Of a DNA stretch of 56,456 nucleotides, positions 44,956 through 52,904 are shown piece after piece. A program made the translations under genes and the position numbers. The stretch's first letter is position 1; each line of letters opens with the position of its first letter. The notes below the pieces were generated by a model, which worked only from the letters and a program-made list of their open reading frames with translations, was not told the origin of the DNA and searched no databases. The stretch spans positions 1-56,456 of the IMG/VR virus record IMGVR_UViG_3300042995_000016. The stretch is one strand, 5' to 3'. The DNA is from a virus.

Positions 44956-45342
44956 ATGCAGACCGACTGGATCACCCGCTACACCGAGCTCGAGCGCGAG
45001 CTGGCCGCGCTCGCCGACCGCGTCCGGTCCGCCCTGCGCGAACTCGGCGACCACAAGACGACGCCCGAGCGCGCGCTGCTCCTGCTGCGCCTGCCCTCCG
45101 GGCCGACCTCGGTCGCCGACGTCGCGAAGCGCTGCTACGTCGGCACGAACGTCAGCTACAACCTCGCCGCCCTTGCCGAGGCCGGGCTGATCGGGAAGAG
45201 CCACCCGGCCAACGACCGCCGCACGGTCCTGATCCAGAGGACCCCGGCGGGGGCCGAGCTGTGCCGCCGCATCGTCGAGGCCATGGCCACGGCCGAGGCG
45301 CGGGCGGCTGCCGACGCCCCCGCCGACCGGATCCCGGCCTGA
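44956..45342 (+). CDS. MarR-family winged-helix regulator, LdtR-like
   Basis: A 128-residue protein from ATG 44956. The winged helix spans about residues 30-95: ERALLLLRLPSGPTSVADVA, then KRCYVGTNVSYNLAALAEAG, LIGKSHPANDRRTVLIQRTP. The phrase 'Y.GtNvSYNL..L.eaGlI' with 'DRR.V' is typical of LdtR-like MarR proteins of Hyphomicrobiales, which bind benzoate-like ligands. It may control early or host envelope genes. Confidence 0.8.
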   Translation: MQTDWITRYTELERELAALADRVRSALRELGDHKTTPERALLLLRLPSGPTSVADVAKRCYVGTNVSYNLAALAEAGLIGKSHPANDRRTVLIQRTPAGAELCRRIVEAMATAEARAAADAPADRIPA

Positions 45343-45351
45343 GGCGCCGCC

Positions 45352-45579
45352 ATGCCCGACGGCTTCGCCCCCGGCTCCCTGCCGATCCCCACCGCCGCCG
45401 ATCCCCTCGCGACCGCGGCGGAGATCCTGGACCTCGCCGCGCGCGCCGCCCGGCTCGAGGCCGAGGCGGGCCACGACGGCAGGATCCCCCGGGCGCTGGC
45501 CGACCGCATCCGCGAGATCGAGCGCCTCGCCCGCGAGTGCCGCCGCCTCGCCGTCCCCACCCCCGGCACCGGAGCGTGA
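45352..45579 (+). CDS. Small helical early protein
   Basis: A 75-residue protein starting with the MPDG box shared by several genes here. Mostly helix (ATAAEILDLAARAARLEAEA, DRIREIERLARECRRLA). Ends in GTGA, offering a coupled start for the next gene. Function unknown. Confidence 0.55.
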   Translation: MPDGFAPGSLPIPTAADPLATAAEILDLAARAARLEAEAGHDGRIPRALADRIREIERLARECRRLAVPTPGTGA

Positions 45580-45581
45580 GC

Positions 45582-45965
45582 ATGGACGCCCTGCCCTTCG
45601 GCGCCCGCGTGATCGTGCGCCACCACGCCGGCATCCGCTTCGCCGGGGTCGTGGCCTCGGGCCCGATCCTGAGCGCCGGCATCACCGGCTACCGGGTGCG
45701 CCCGGCCGCCGGCGGCCCCGCCCTGTGGCACTCCGCGGCGCGCATCGAGGCCGTGCCCCCGGCCGACCTCCCCCGGCGCTACTTCGCCGCCCTGCACCGC
45801 CTGCACGGCGTGGACGCCGCCGCGATCCTGGAGGCTGCGGACGAACTCGAACTCCTGATGGACCTCGCCGAGGGCGTCAACCCCGTGATCCACGGCCGCT
45901 GCCGCGCGCGGCTGGCCGAGCTGGGCGTGATCGCCGGCGGGACCGAGCCGAGGGGGGCCGCGTGA
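45582..45965 (+). CDS. Unknown early protein with SH3-like start
   Basis: A 127-residue protein. ATG 45582 is used; GTG 45576, overlapping the previous stop (GTGA), is an equally good start two codons earlier. The N-terminal half (FGARVIVRHHAGIRFAGVVA, GITGYRVRPAAGG) suggests a small beta-barrel; the rest is helical. Its stop overlaps the next ATG (TGATG). No family recognised. Confidence 0.6.
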   Translation: MDALPFGARVIVRHHAGIRFAGVVASGPILSAGITGYRVRPAAGGPALWHSAARIEAVPPADLPRRYFAALHRLHGVDAAAILEAADELELLMDLAEGVNPVIHGRCRARLAELGVIAGGTEPRGAA

Positions 45966-46501
45966 TGTCGGCGGCGACCAGGTACTTCGTGCTGATCAAC
46001 CTGCTGGCCAAGCGCCGGAAGGAACTCGGCATCACCCAGCGGGAGCTGGGCAAGCGTCTCGGCGTCGCCGCGCGCACGCTGCTGCGCTGGGAGACGCACG
46101 AGACCGACGCGCCGACCATGGACCTCTTCCGCTGGGTCGAGGCGCTCGGGCTCAAGGTCGACGTGACGGATATGTCACCCGAGGCGGGCGCCATGGTCGC
46201 CCTGCCCCGCTCCCCGGCGTTGGACGCGGCGCTCGCCGCGTTCGCCGGCATGCCGGCGGGGTCCGAGCCCGCCCCTGTCCCCGGCGCCGTCGGGGCCGCG
46301 CCCCTGCGGTTCGCCTACACCAACTGGCGAGGCGAGCGCTCGGTCCGGCGGGTGATCCCGACGCGGATCTACTTCGGCGCCACCTCGTACCACCCCCGGC
46401 CTCAGTGGCTCATGGAGGCGCTCGACGTCGACAAGGGCGTGGCCCGGGCCTTCGCGGTGGCCGACATGCGACCCGAGCCGCTGGAGCCGATTGATGGCTG
46501 A
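45965..46501 (+). CDS. XRE helix-turn-helix fused to a WYL-like 'NWRGE' domain
   Basis: A 178-residue regulator. Residues 10-65 are an XRE HTH (KRRKELGITQRELGKRLGVA, ARTLLRWETHETDAPTMDLF). After a linker, residues 115-170 (LRFAYTNWRGERSVRRVIPT, YHPRPQWLMEALDVDKGVAR) match a small phage domain 'Y.NWRGE...R...P..i.fG.t.wHpepQWll.a.D.dkg' that resembles WYL domains. The fusion suggests a ligand- or nucleic-acid-sensing repressor of the early operon. Confidence 0.75.
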   Translation: MSAATRYFVLINLLAKRRKELGITQRELGKRLGVAARTLLRWETHETDAPTMDLFRWVEALGLKVDVTDMSPEAGAMVALPRSPALDAALAAFAGMPAGSEPAPVPGAVGAAPLRFAYTNWRGERSVRRVIPTRIYFGATSYHPRPQWLMEALDVDKGVARAFAVADMRPEPLEPIDG

Positions 46502-46916
46502 CGTTCCCGCCGTCCCCGCCCCCGACCAGGTCGACCCTGCCGCGCTCCGGCGCTCGGCCGAGCTGGCCATGGCCTACCTGCTGCAGATCCAGGTCCGGGA
46601 CTACCAGACCCGCTACCGGGACGCGCTGCTCGCCGCCGTCTACGCGATCCAGGGCCGGTTCGGCCCGACCGCGTCGGAGTACCTGGTGCTGGACGAGCTG
46701 CTGCGCGCGGTCGGCGCGGCGCCCCGCGACCCGGGCGAGTGGCTGCGGGCGATCGTGGCCGCGCAGGCGCCCGACCTCGTGCCGCGCGGCAAGGTGATCG
46801 GCGCGCTCCGGGCCCGGGCCTCGAAGTTCGCCGAGGGGGCGCCAGAGCGGGTCGCTTTCGAGGCGTTCGTCGAGGACCTGGAGCGCCCGGCCCCGCAGGC
46901 GCGGGAGGCGGCGTGA
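46494..46916 (+). CDS. Unknown helical early protein
   Basis: A 140-residue protein from ATG 46494, overlapping the previous gene by 8 bases. Helical throughout (LRRSAELAMAYLLQIQVRDY, RFGPTASEYLVLDELLRAVG). No catalytic motif. Coupled to the next gene by TGATG. Function unknown. Confidence 0.58.
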   Translation: MADVPAVPAPDQVDPAALRRSAELAMAYLLQIQVRDYQTRYRDALLAAVYAIQGRFGPTASEYLVLDELLRAVGAAPRDPGEWLRAIVAAQAPDLVPRGKVIGALRARASKFAEGAPERVAFEAFVEDLERPAPQAREAA

Positions 46917-47335
46917 TGAAGATACGGCTCGTGAAGCGCTTCACGATCACCGGCCCGGACGGTTCGCTGTACCTGACCCGCTGGACCCTTCGCCTAGGGC
47001 CGCTCGGCGCGGTCAGACTTCACCGCTTTTACCGTCCGGACCTGGACCAGGACCAGCACGACCACCCCTGGCCCTTCGTCTCTGTCGTGCTGCGAGGCTG
47101 GTACGTCGAGGAGCTGGGCGGGTGCCGTGAGCATAGGACCCGGGGGGCTGGCTCCTTCGCATACCGGCCGGCGGCCATCCCTCACCGCGTGATCGCCATG
47201 CCCGAGGCGGGCTGCTGGACGCTGCTCTGGACCGGCCGGGACCGGGGCCGGGATTGGGGCTTCTACACCTCGGGTGGGTGGCAGCCCTGGCGCCAGTATC
47301 TCGGCATCGTCTCCCAAGAGGTCCCCCATGGCTAA
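46916..47335 (+). CDS. Cupin-fold phage protein
   Basis: A 139-residue protein. The cupin metal motif appears as QDQHDHPWPFVSVVLRGWYV, followed by a second half with AIPHRVIAMPEAGCWTLLWT and ending WRQYL. This is the pattern of small phage cupins with clustered His residues that bind a metal. Substrate unknown; such proteins are sometimes linked to nucleotide or sugar chemistry. Start ATG 46916 overlaps the stop upstream. Confidence 0.75.
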   Translation: MKIRLVKRFTITGPDGSLYLTRWTLRLGPLGAVRLHRFYRPDLDQDQHDHPWPFVSVVLRGWYVEELGGCREHRTRGAGSFAYRPAAIPHRVIAMPEAGCWTLLWTGRDRGRDWGFYTSGGWQPWRQYLGIVSQEVPHG

Positions 47336-47603
47336 GCCGCGTCCCGCGAGCGACGCCAAGCGCGTCTCCTGGACCGCCGACATGAGTGCGGCAGCGGACC
47401 GGATGCTTGCCAAGGGCCACAGCTTCGAGCGCACCGCGGAGCGTGTCGGCGTGTCCGTCGCCTGCATCCTGCGCCACTACGCCAGGCTCTACGTCGTCGA
47501 GGTGCTGGGCAACAGGTCGACGTCGCGCGCCGTGACGGCGAACCCGTTCTCGGCGGACCAGGTGTCGCGCCCCCTGTCCGACGTGGAGGCCGCCCGTGGA
47601 TAG
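47328..47603 (+). CDS. Small helix-turn-helix-like protein
   Basis: A 91-residue protein overlapping the previous gene by 8 bases. Residues 12-50 (KRVSWTADMSAAADRMLAKG, HSFERTAERVGVSVACILRH) look like a GcrA/Sigma-type HTH. The C-terminus is polar. Likely a DNA-binding regulator; overlaps the next gene by 8 bases. Confidence 0.6.
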   Translation: MAKPRPASDAKRVSWTADMSAAADRMLAKGHSFERTAERVGVSVACILRHYARLYVVEVLGNRSTSRAVTANPFSADQVSRPLSDVEAARG

Positions 47604-48051
47604 CCCCATCCCCGACCGCGACCTGGGCACCTTCGAGGGCCGGCCGCTGCGCACCCTCGCCGACGTCGTCGCGACGATCCGCGAGGTCGTTGCCGCCGGG
47701 GACGACCTGCAGCTCACCAACGCCTGCGCGCGCCTCGTGCTCGACGCGCTCGACGGTCCCGGCGAGGTCCCGACCTACAGCGGCACCCCCTGCGGCCGCC
47801 GCGCGCGCACCGAGCACTCGATCCTCGTCCCGCGCAGGCTCCGCCACGCGGCGATCACGGCGGCCGGCGAGCTGGTCCCGCGCTCGCAGATCAAGGCCAG
47901 CGACATGGTGGCGGCCTGGGTGTCCTGCCGGACCTCCCGCGCGGCGGGCTGGCACTGGATCGACGTCCTCGGCCCGGTCGACGCGGCGGCGCTCCGGTAC
48001 CGGGGCGACGGCGTCGGGCGCGGCCACCGGCCCAAGGGGGCGCGCGGCTGA
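47596..48051 (+). CDS. Unknown early protein
   Basis: A 151-residue protein with GTG start at 47596 inside the previous gene's end. The N-terminal half is helical (LADVVATIREVVAAGDDLQL, ACARLVLDALDG). The middle has RRLRHAAITAAGELVPRSQI. The tail is Gly/Arg-rich. Stop overlaps next ATG (TGATG). Not recognised. Confidence 0.55.
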   Translation: MDSPIPDRDLGTFEGRPLRTLADVVATIREVVAAGDDLQLTNACARLVLDALDGPGEVPTYSGTPCGRRARTEHSILVPRRLRHAAITAAGELVPRSQIKASDMVAAWVSCRTSRAAGWHWIDVLGPVDAAALRYRGDGVGRGHRPKGARG

Positions 48052-48410
48052 TGGCGACGACGATCCCCGCCCTGCCCTACCGCGGCCCCAGCCACGACCT
48101 GGGCGCGCTGGAGCGCCTGGCGCTCCGCGAGACCTGCCGCCGAGGTCTCGCCTGGGCGGACCTGACGGAGCGCGAGCGGAACGAGTGGATAGACTGGGCC
48201 GGCAGCACCGTCACCTTCGCCTGCCGGGTGCTCGACGACGATCCGGGCTGGACGCGGTTCCTGCCCGCCAAGCTGGACCCTGACGCCGGCCTCTCCTCCT
48301 GGGAGGTCGACGACCTCAAGGAGAGGATCGCCAGCCGGCACCAGGAGCTGGTCACGCGCCTGCCGCTGATGCGCGATCTGCGTCGGGCCTTCGAGGGGCA
48401 GGACCGCTGA
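48051..48410 (+). CDS. Unknown early protein
   Basis: A 119-residue helical protein (ERLALRETCRRGLAWADLTE, REWIDWAG-like segments, DDLKERIASRHQELVTRLP). TGATG overlaps on both sides show tight coupling. No domain recognised. Confidence 0.55.
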   Translation: MATTIPALPYRGPSHDLGALERLALRETCRRGLAWADLTERERNEWIDWAGSTVTFACRVLDDDPGWTRFLPAKLDPDAGLSSWEVDDLKERIASRHQELVTRLPLMRDLRRAFEGQDR

Positions 48411-48820
48411 TGCCCGACGGCTCCATCGCCCTCGACCGCCTCTCGAACCGCCGCCCGGCCGAGCCGGACCGCCGCCCGCGCGCCGAGCTGCCGACGCGGC
48501 CGGGCGAGGTGGTCTACGGCAAGCTCAGGCTGGTCAAGCAAGGCCCCTGGGTCCCGGCGCGCTGCTGGGTCGTGGACGGGGATCGGTGCCCGGACACGGG
48601 CGATCTCCTCTCCGACCAGCGCCTCGCGTTCCAGGTCATGGACGACCCCGCCCGCTGGGCGCCGGAGTGGTGGCCGCGCGGCTGGCCCTGGCGCCCGATC
48701 GCGCCCGCCGAGTGGACCTACCTGACCGAGCTGCGCGCCTGGGCGCTCGCCCACGACCCGACCCACCCCCTCGCCAACCCCACCCGGCCGCTCGTCGTGG
48801 CCGAGGCCTCGACGTGGTGA
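48410..48820 (+). CDS. Unknown Trp/Pro-rich early protein
   Basis: A 136-residue protein with the MPDGS start box. Strand-rich core (EVVYGKLRLVKQGPWVPARC) and a striking Trp/Pro-rich stretch (RWAPEWWPRGWPWRPIAPAE). Family unknown. Confidence 0.55.
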   Translation: MPDGSIALDRLSNRRPAEPDRRPRAELPTRPGEVVYGKLRLVKQGPWVPARCWVVDGDRCPDTGDLLSDQRLAFQVMDDPARWAPEWWPRGWPWRPIAPAEWTYLTELRAWALAHDPTHPLANPTRPLVVAEASTW

Positions 48821-48846
48821 CCGCCACGAACCCCCTGGAGATGAGC

Positions 48847-49305
48847 ATGAAGCGCCGAATCTACGTCGCGTCGTCCTGGCGCAATCCCCACCAGCCCTCC
48901 GTCGTCGAGGCCCTCCGGGGCGACGGCCACGAGGTCTACGACTTCCGCAACCCGTTCAACGGCGTGGGCGGCTTCGCCTGGTCGGAGATCGACCCGGACT
49001 GGCAGCGCTGGAGCGCGGCCGACTACCGGCGGCTGCTGACCACGCACCCGATCGCCGCCCGCGGCTTCGTCTCGGACCTGCGCGCCATGCAGTGGGCGGA
49101 CACCTGCGTCCTCGTCCTCCCGTGCGGGCGCTCCGCCCACCTCGAGGCCGGCTGGTTCTGCGGCCAGGGCAAGCGGACCATCATCCTGACCCGCGACGGC
49201 GAGGAGCCCGAGCTGATGGCGCTCCTGGCGACGGACATCTGCATCGCCCTGGACGAGGTCCGCGCGCTGCTGGCGCCCGCCGCCGTCGCGGGCGAGGCCG
49301 CCTGA
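48847..49305 (+). CDS. Nucleoside 2-deoxyribosyltransferase-like protein
   Basis: A 152-residue enzyme-like protein. ATG 48847 is chosen because GGAG ends 7 bases before it; ATG 48841 is too close. Rossmann-like start RIYVASSWRNPHQPSVVEAL, then HEVYDFRNPF. MQWADTCVLVLPCGRSAHLE precedes AGWFCGQGK, where the Glu would be the catalytic nucleophile, and the C-terminus is LLATDICIALDE. The family transfers or removes deoxyribose from nucleosides; phages use it in nucleotide salvage or base modification. Confidence 0.75.
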   Translation: MKRRIYVASSWRNPHQPSVVEALRGDGHEVYDFRNPFNGVGGFAWSEIDPDWQRWSAADYRRLLTTHPIAARGFVSDLRAMQWADTCVLVLPCGRSAHLEAGWFCGQGKRTIILTRDGEEPELMALLATDICIALDEVRALLAPAAVAGEAA

Positions 49306-49334
49306 TCTCCACCTCACCGACCGGAGACCGGACC

Positions 49335-50033
49335 ATGTCCACCCGCACCATCGAGATGACCATGCGCGTCGCCGTGCGGCGCACCACGGCCGAGGAGATC
49401 GGCGACGCCGCGACCGCCGAGATGCTCGCCGGGGACGGCGGCGTGATCGAGGACGCCGAGATGGAGGGCTTCGCGACCCACTTCGCCGAAGCCGTGAGCG
49501 CCGTCGACCAGGGGGAGATCATGGCCGGGTCGGACGTGTTCCTGGTCGCGGAGCGCAGCTCCCTCGTCGCTTGGCGGCCGGCCCCCGCCGCCGCCGACCA
49601 GGATCCGACCTACGGCGACCTGATCCACGCCAAGCTCCAGGAGCTGAACCCCGGCGATGCGATCGCCTATGTCGAGACCATGCGCGAGATCGCGGCGCTG
49701 GCGACGCAGGCCGTCAGAGACGAGATCAGGCCCGCGACGCCCGTCCTGATGGGGCCGACGAACCCGACCGGCTGGAAGCTCGAGGACCTGCTCTGGCAGA
49801 TCCGGGAGGAGGTCGGCGCCAAGAGCAACAAGCTCCTCTGCGACGCCCGCCCGACCGCGCGCGCCGTGCTGCGGAACAACCAGCAGGTCATGGGGCTGCT
49901 GCAGCAGGCCGAGGCGCTGCAGCGGGACAGCTACGACCGGCTCGACGCCATGGCCCCGAACGAGGGCCCGCTCGGCAAGCCCCGCATCGGCGAAGGGTCC
50001 GACACGGCCGCCGCGCAAGCCGGGGCCGCCTGA
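49335..50033 (+). CDS. Unknown protein upstream of recombination genes
   Basis: A 232-residue acidic protein. The N-terminus (TIEMTMRVAVRRTTAEEIGD) and a helical C-terminal half (AIAYVETMREIAALATQAVR, VLRNNQQVMGLLQQAEALQR) are visible. Located in front of the RecT partner. Not recognised. Confidence 0.58.
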   Translation: MSTRTIEMTMRVAVRRTTAEEIGDAATAEMLAGDGGVIEDAEMEGFATHFAEAVSAVDQGEIMAGSDVFLVAERSSLVAWRPAPAAADQDPTYGDLIHAKLQELNPGDAIAYVETMREIAALATQAVRDEIRPATPVLMGPTNPTGWKLEDLLWQIREEVGAKSNKLLCDARPTARAVLRNNQQVMGLLQQAEALQRDSYDRLDAMAPNEGPLGKPRIGEGSDTAAAQAGAA

Positions 50034-50034
50034 G

Positions 50035-50910
50035 ATGCCCGACGGCTCCCTCTCCCCGGAACTCCTCCGGGACCGCCACGGCATCGGCGGCAACATGCCG
50101 CCCGAGCCGATCGAGCTCCTCCGCGCCACGCTCGCCGATCTGACCGGTGCCGATCGCGCCCGCGTCGTCTCGGCCGCTCACCAGATCCTGCTCGATGCCG
50201 CGACCCAGGACGATCCCGAGCGCGCCGCGACCCGCGCCCGCCTCGAGGCCGCCTGCGCGAAGTGGGACAAGGAGCGCCCGGAGATCCTCGACGACGACCA
50301 GCTGGCCAAGGCCGGAAACGTCGTCCGGCTCCTCACCGACGCCGTCAACGCGGAGGAGAAGGCCCGGACCGGGGCCAAGCGCCCGTACATCGACGGCGGG
50401 CGCGCGATCGACGGCGCCTTCAAGGTGCGCCTCGCCCCGATCGAGGGCGGCAAGGCGCGCATGACGGCCCGCATCTCCCGATACCAGGCCAAGGTCGCGG
50501 CCGAGCGGCGCGCCGCCGCGGCCGAGGCGCACCGGCAGGCGGAGGCCGCCGCCCAGGCCGCCCGCGACCTGGAGCGCCAGCAGCGGGAGGTCCAGGCCGC
50601 CGCCGCGCAGGGCGCGCCCGTGGACGCGGCGCAGCTCGCGGCCGACGCCGCCGCGGCCGAGGACCTGCGCCGGCGGCAGGCCGAGGCGCAGCAGCAGGCC
50701 GCGGCGCTCGCGACCAAGCCCGAGGTCCGCTCCGACCACGGCGTGCTGGTCACGTCCAAGGTCGTGAAGCGGCTCCAGGTCGACGACGAAAGCCTGATCC
50801 CGGACGAGTTCTGGGAGGTCAACTGGCACAAGGTCCGGCTCGCCCTCGACACCGGCCGGGAGATCCCCGGCGCCCGCCTCGTGGACGAACCGATCCCGCT
50901 CGTCCGCTGA
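50035..50910 (+). CDS. RecT-associated coiled-coil protein
   Basis: A 291-residue protein starting 2 bases after the previous stop. Long Ala/Arg/Gln/Glu coiled coil from about 150 to 220 (ERRAAAAEAHRQAEAAAQAA, LRRRQAEAQQQAAALA). It ends in a small conserved domain (SDHGVLVTSKVVKRLQVDDE, IPDEFWEVNWHKVRLALDTG). Proteins of this plan are regularly coded just before RecT-type annealases, so a recombination accessory role is likely. Confidence 0.68.
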   Translation: MPDGSLSPELLRDRHGIGGNMPPEPIELLRATLADLTGADRARVVSAAHQILLDAATQDDPERAATRARLEAACAKWDKERPEILDDDQLAKAGNVVRLLTDAVNAEEKARTGAKRPYIDGGRAIDGAFKVRLAPIEGGKARMTARISRYQAKVAAERRAAAAEAHRQAEAAAQAARDLERQQREVQAAAAQGAPVDAAQLAADAAAAEDLRRRQAEAQQQAAALATKPEVRSDHGVLVTSKVVKRLQVDDESLIPDEFWEVNWHKVRLALDTGREIPGARLVDEPIPLVR

Positions 50911-50948
50911 CCGCCCGCCCCAGCCACCACCACAGCCAGGAACCCACG

Positions 50949-52202
50949 ATGCCCGACACCTCCCTGCCCGCCCTCGCCGGCGTCGGCGCCGACCAGCTCC
51001 GGTCGGCCCTGCCGGCCGTGGCGATGCCCAGCATGCTCGCCGACGCGGCCCGCTTCGAGTTCGGCCAGCGCGTCGCCAACCTCTTCGCGAACAGCCAGCT
51101 CGTGCCGGCGCACCTCCGCGGCAAGACGGCCGACTGCTTCATCGCCCTGCACATGGCGGAGCGCCTCAACGAGGACCCGCTCGTGGTGATGCAGAACATC
51201 AACATCATCAACGGCCGGGCCGGCTGGTCCGCGCAGTACATGATCGGCCGGGCGAACCGCAGCGGCGTCTTCCGCGGCCGCATCTCCTGGCGCTCGACCG
51301 GCGCAGGGGACGCGCTCCAGGTGACCGCGCACGCGGTCCTGGCGGACGCGGGCGAGGAGGTCACGGCCACGGCCTCGATGGCGATGGCTAAGGCCGAGGG
51401 CTGGACGAAGAACCAGAAGTACCAGTCCATGCCCGAGCACATGCTCCGGTACCGCTCCGCGACGATGCTGATCAGGCTCTACGCGCCGGAGGTCATGCTC
51501 GGGATCCCGAGCAGCGACGAGCTGGAGGACGTCCAGTACACGGTCGTGCAGGACGCGCCCCCGCCGCCCTCGCGGGCCGCCCACGGCCTGTCCTCGGTGC
51601 CGGCCCCGACCTCGGCTCCGGCCGCGCCCCAGTCTGCGCCTCAGGCAGCGCCCTCGCCAGTGATCGACAACGGCCCCGCGTTCGACGGCGATGCGGACGG
51701 CGCGGACTACGAGATCGTGACCAGCGAGGGCCAGGTCCTCGACTTCCACGCCGGCACCGAGACGAACGTCCGCGAGGGGATGTTCGTCGAACTGCGCAAC
51801 GGCGCGCGCCGCGGCCGCGCCGACCTCGACGGCGTGTGGGAGACCAACGCGGCCGTGCTGGACGAGCTCGACCGACGCGGCCACGGGGTCGTCGCGGAGG
51901 AGATCCGGGCGGAGTACCGGCGGCTCGTGACCGTGCTCGAGCGCCAGGCCACGCAGACGCCCGAGGCGGCGCAGCAGGCCGCCCAGCAGCCCGCGGCCCA
52001 GGCGACCCAGGCGGCGCCCGCGGCCGGGCGCAAGCGACAGCCGCCCGCGGCCGCGGAGCCGCCCCCGCCGGCCTCGGCCGAGCCGCCCCCGCCTCCGCCC
52101 CCTCCGCCCGTCGCGCAGCAGCCCGCGGTCGCGATCCCGACGGAGCCCCCTCCCCCGCCGCCACCCCCGGCCGACGGTGGCGGCGCCGACGACCTGTTCT
52201 GA
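50949..52202 (+). CDS. recT: RecT-like single-strand annealing protein with SSB-like tail
   Basis: A 417-residue protein. Residues 30-200 form the RecT-like core (FIALHMAERLNEDPLVVMQN, INIINGRAGWSAQYMIGRAN, EGWTKNQKYQSMPEHMLRYR, SATMLIRLYAPEVMLGI). A middle strand domain (about 245-300) follows. The last 80 residues are Pro/Gln/Ala-rich with Pro runs and end GGGADDLF, similar to the acidic hydrophobic tip of SSB proteins. It would pair single strands during phage recombination; the tip may recruit SSB-binding host enzymes. Confidence 0.85.
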   Translation: MPDTSLPALAGVGADQLRSALPAVAMPSMLADAARFEFGQRVANLFANSQLVPAHLRGKTADCFIALHMAERLNEDPLVVMQNINIINGRAGWSAQYMIGRANRSGVFRGRISWRSTGAGDALQVTAHAVLADAGEEVTATASMAMAKAEGWTKNQKYQSMPEHMLRYRSATMLIRLYAPEVMLGIPSSDELEDVQYTVVQDAPPPPSRAAHGLSSVPAPTSAPAAPQSAPQAAPSPVIDNGPAFDGDADGADYEIVTSEGQVLDFHAGTETNVREGMFVELRNGARRGRADLDGVWETNAAVLDELDRRGHGVVAEEIRAEYRRLVTVLERQATQTPEAAQQAAQQPAAQATQAAPAAGRKRQPPAAAEPPPPASAEPPPPPPPPPVAQQPAVAIPTEPPPPPPPPADGGGADDLF

Positions 52203-52251
52203 CCCCGACCGGAGGGGCCGGCCCCGGTCGGTCCCTCCCATGGAGACGCAC

Positions 52252-52641
52252 ATGCGCAGCACCGAGTATTGGATGCGGGTCGCCAGATCCTCCCCCGGCG
52301 ACCGCCACCTGCTGCGGCGCGACGCGGCCGTGGCCCGGGGCGTCACCGGCCACCGGATCGGCCGCGTCCGCGCCGCCCTGCACGCCGACGGCCGGACGGC
52401 CTTCCCCGACGTCGTCCGGTACCGGCTCGGGGACGGCTCGCTCGTCGACCTGCCGCCGACGGCCGAGTCTCACCCGGACGCGGCCCTCGCCGGCCGGATC
52501 GTGCCCTCGGTCGCCTACGAGGTCGTGGTGCGCCGGCTCGCCGACTACGAGGCGCTGCTGGCGTCGGGCGCGCTCGGCGCCGGCCACGCCTACCTGGCGG
52601 CGGAGACGGTCGTGGACCACCGCCGGGCCCCGGGCGCGTGA
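52252..52641 (+). CDS. Unknown early protein
   Basis: A 129-residue protein. ATG 52252 fits GGAG at 52242; the upstream ATG 52240 would have no site. Arg/Asp-rich alpha/beta (DVVRYRLGDGSLVDLPPTAE, VAYEVVVRRLADYEALLASG). A hairpin (52205-52231) lies before it. Coupled to the next gene (TGATG). Not recognised. Confidence 0.58.
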   Translation: MRSTEYWMRVARSSPGDRHLLRRDAAVARGVTGHRIGRVRAALHADGRTAFPDVVRYRLGDGSLVDLPPTAESHPDAALAGRIVPSVAYEVVVRRLADYEALLASGALGAGHAYLAAETVVDHRRAPGA

Positions 52642-52904
52642 TGAAGCGCGCCGGGTCTCTGCACCGCGCCGGCGGGCGCGCCGCCGGCGGGCACCCGCTC
52701 GTCGAGAGGCTGCGGGCGCGCCGGGTCGCGCTCGGGGTGACGGGCGAGGACCTGTCCGGGCGCGCCGGGATCTACGTCGGCGCCGTCAGCAAGTGGGAGC
52801 GCGGGCACAGCCCGACGCTCTCGCTCTTCTGCGCGGCCGTCGAGGCGCTCGGCGGGCGCGTGGAGGTCGTGTTCCCCGACCGACCGGGCCGAGGAGGCGA
52901 CTGA
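52641..52904 (+). CDS. Small XRE-type helix-turn-helix protein
   Basis: An 87-residue protein. Residues 19-80 are an XRE HTH: LVERLRARRVALGVTGEDLS, GRAGIYVGAVSKWERGHSPT, LFCAAVEALGGRVEVVF. Basic N-terminus. Overlaps the excisionase start (TGATG). Could regulate xis/int. Confidence 0.75.
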   Translation: MKRAGSLHRAGGRAAGGHPLVERLRARRVALGVTGEDLSGRAGIYVGAVSKWERGHSPTLSLFCAAVEALGGRVEVVFPDRPGRGGD

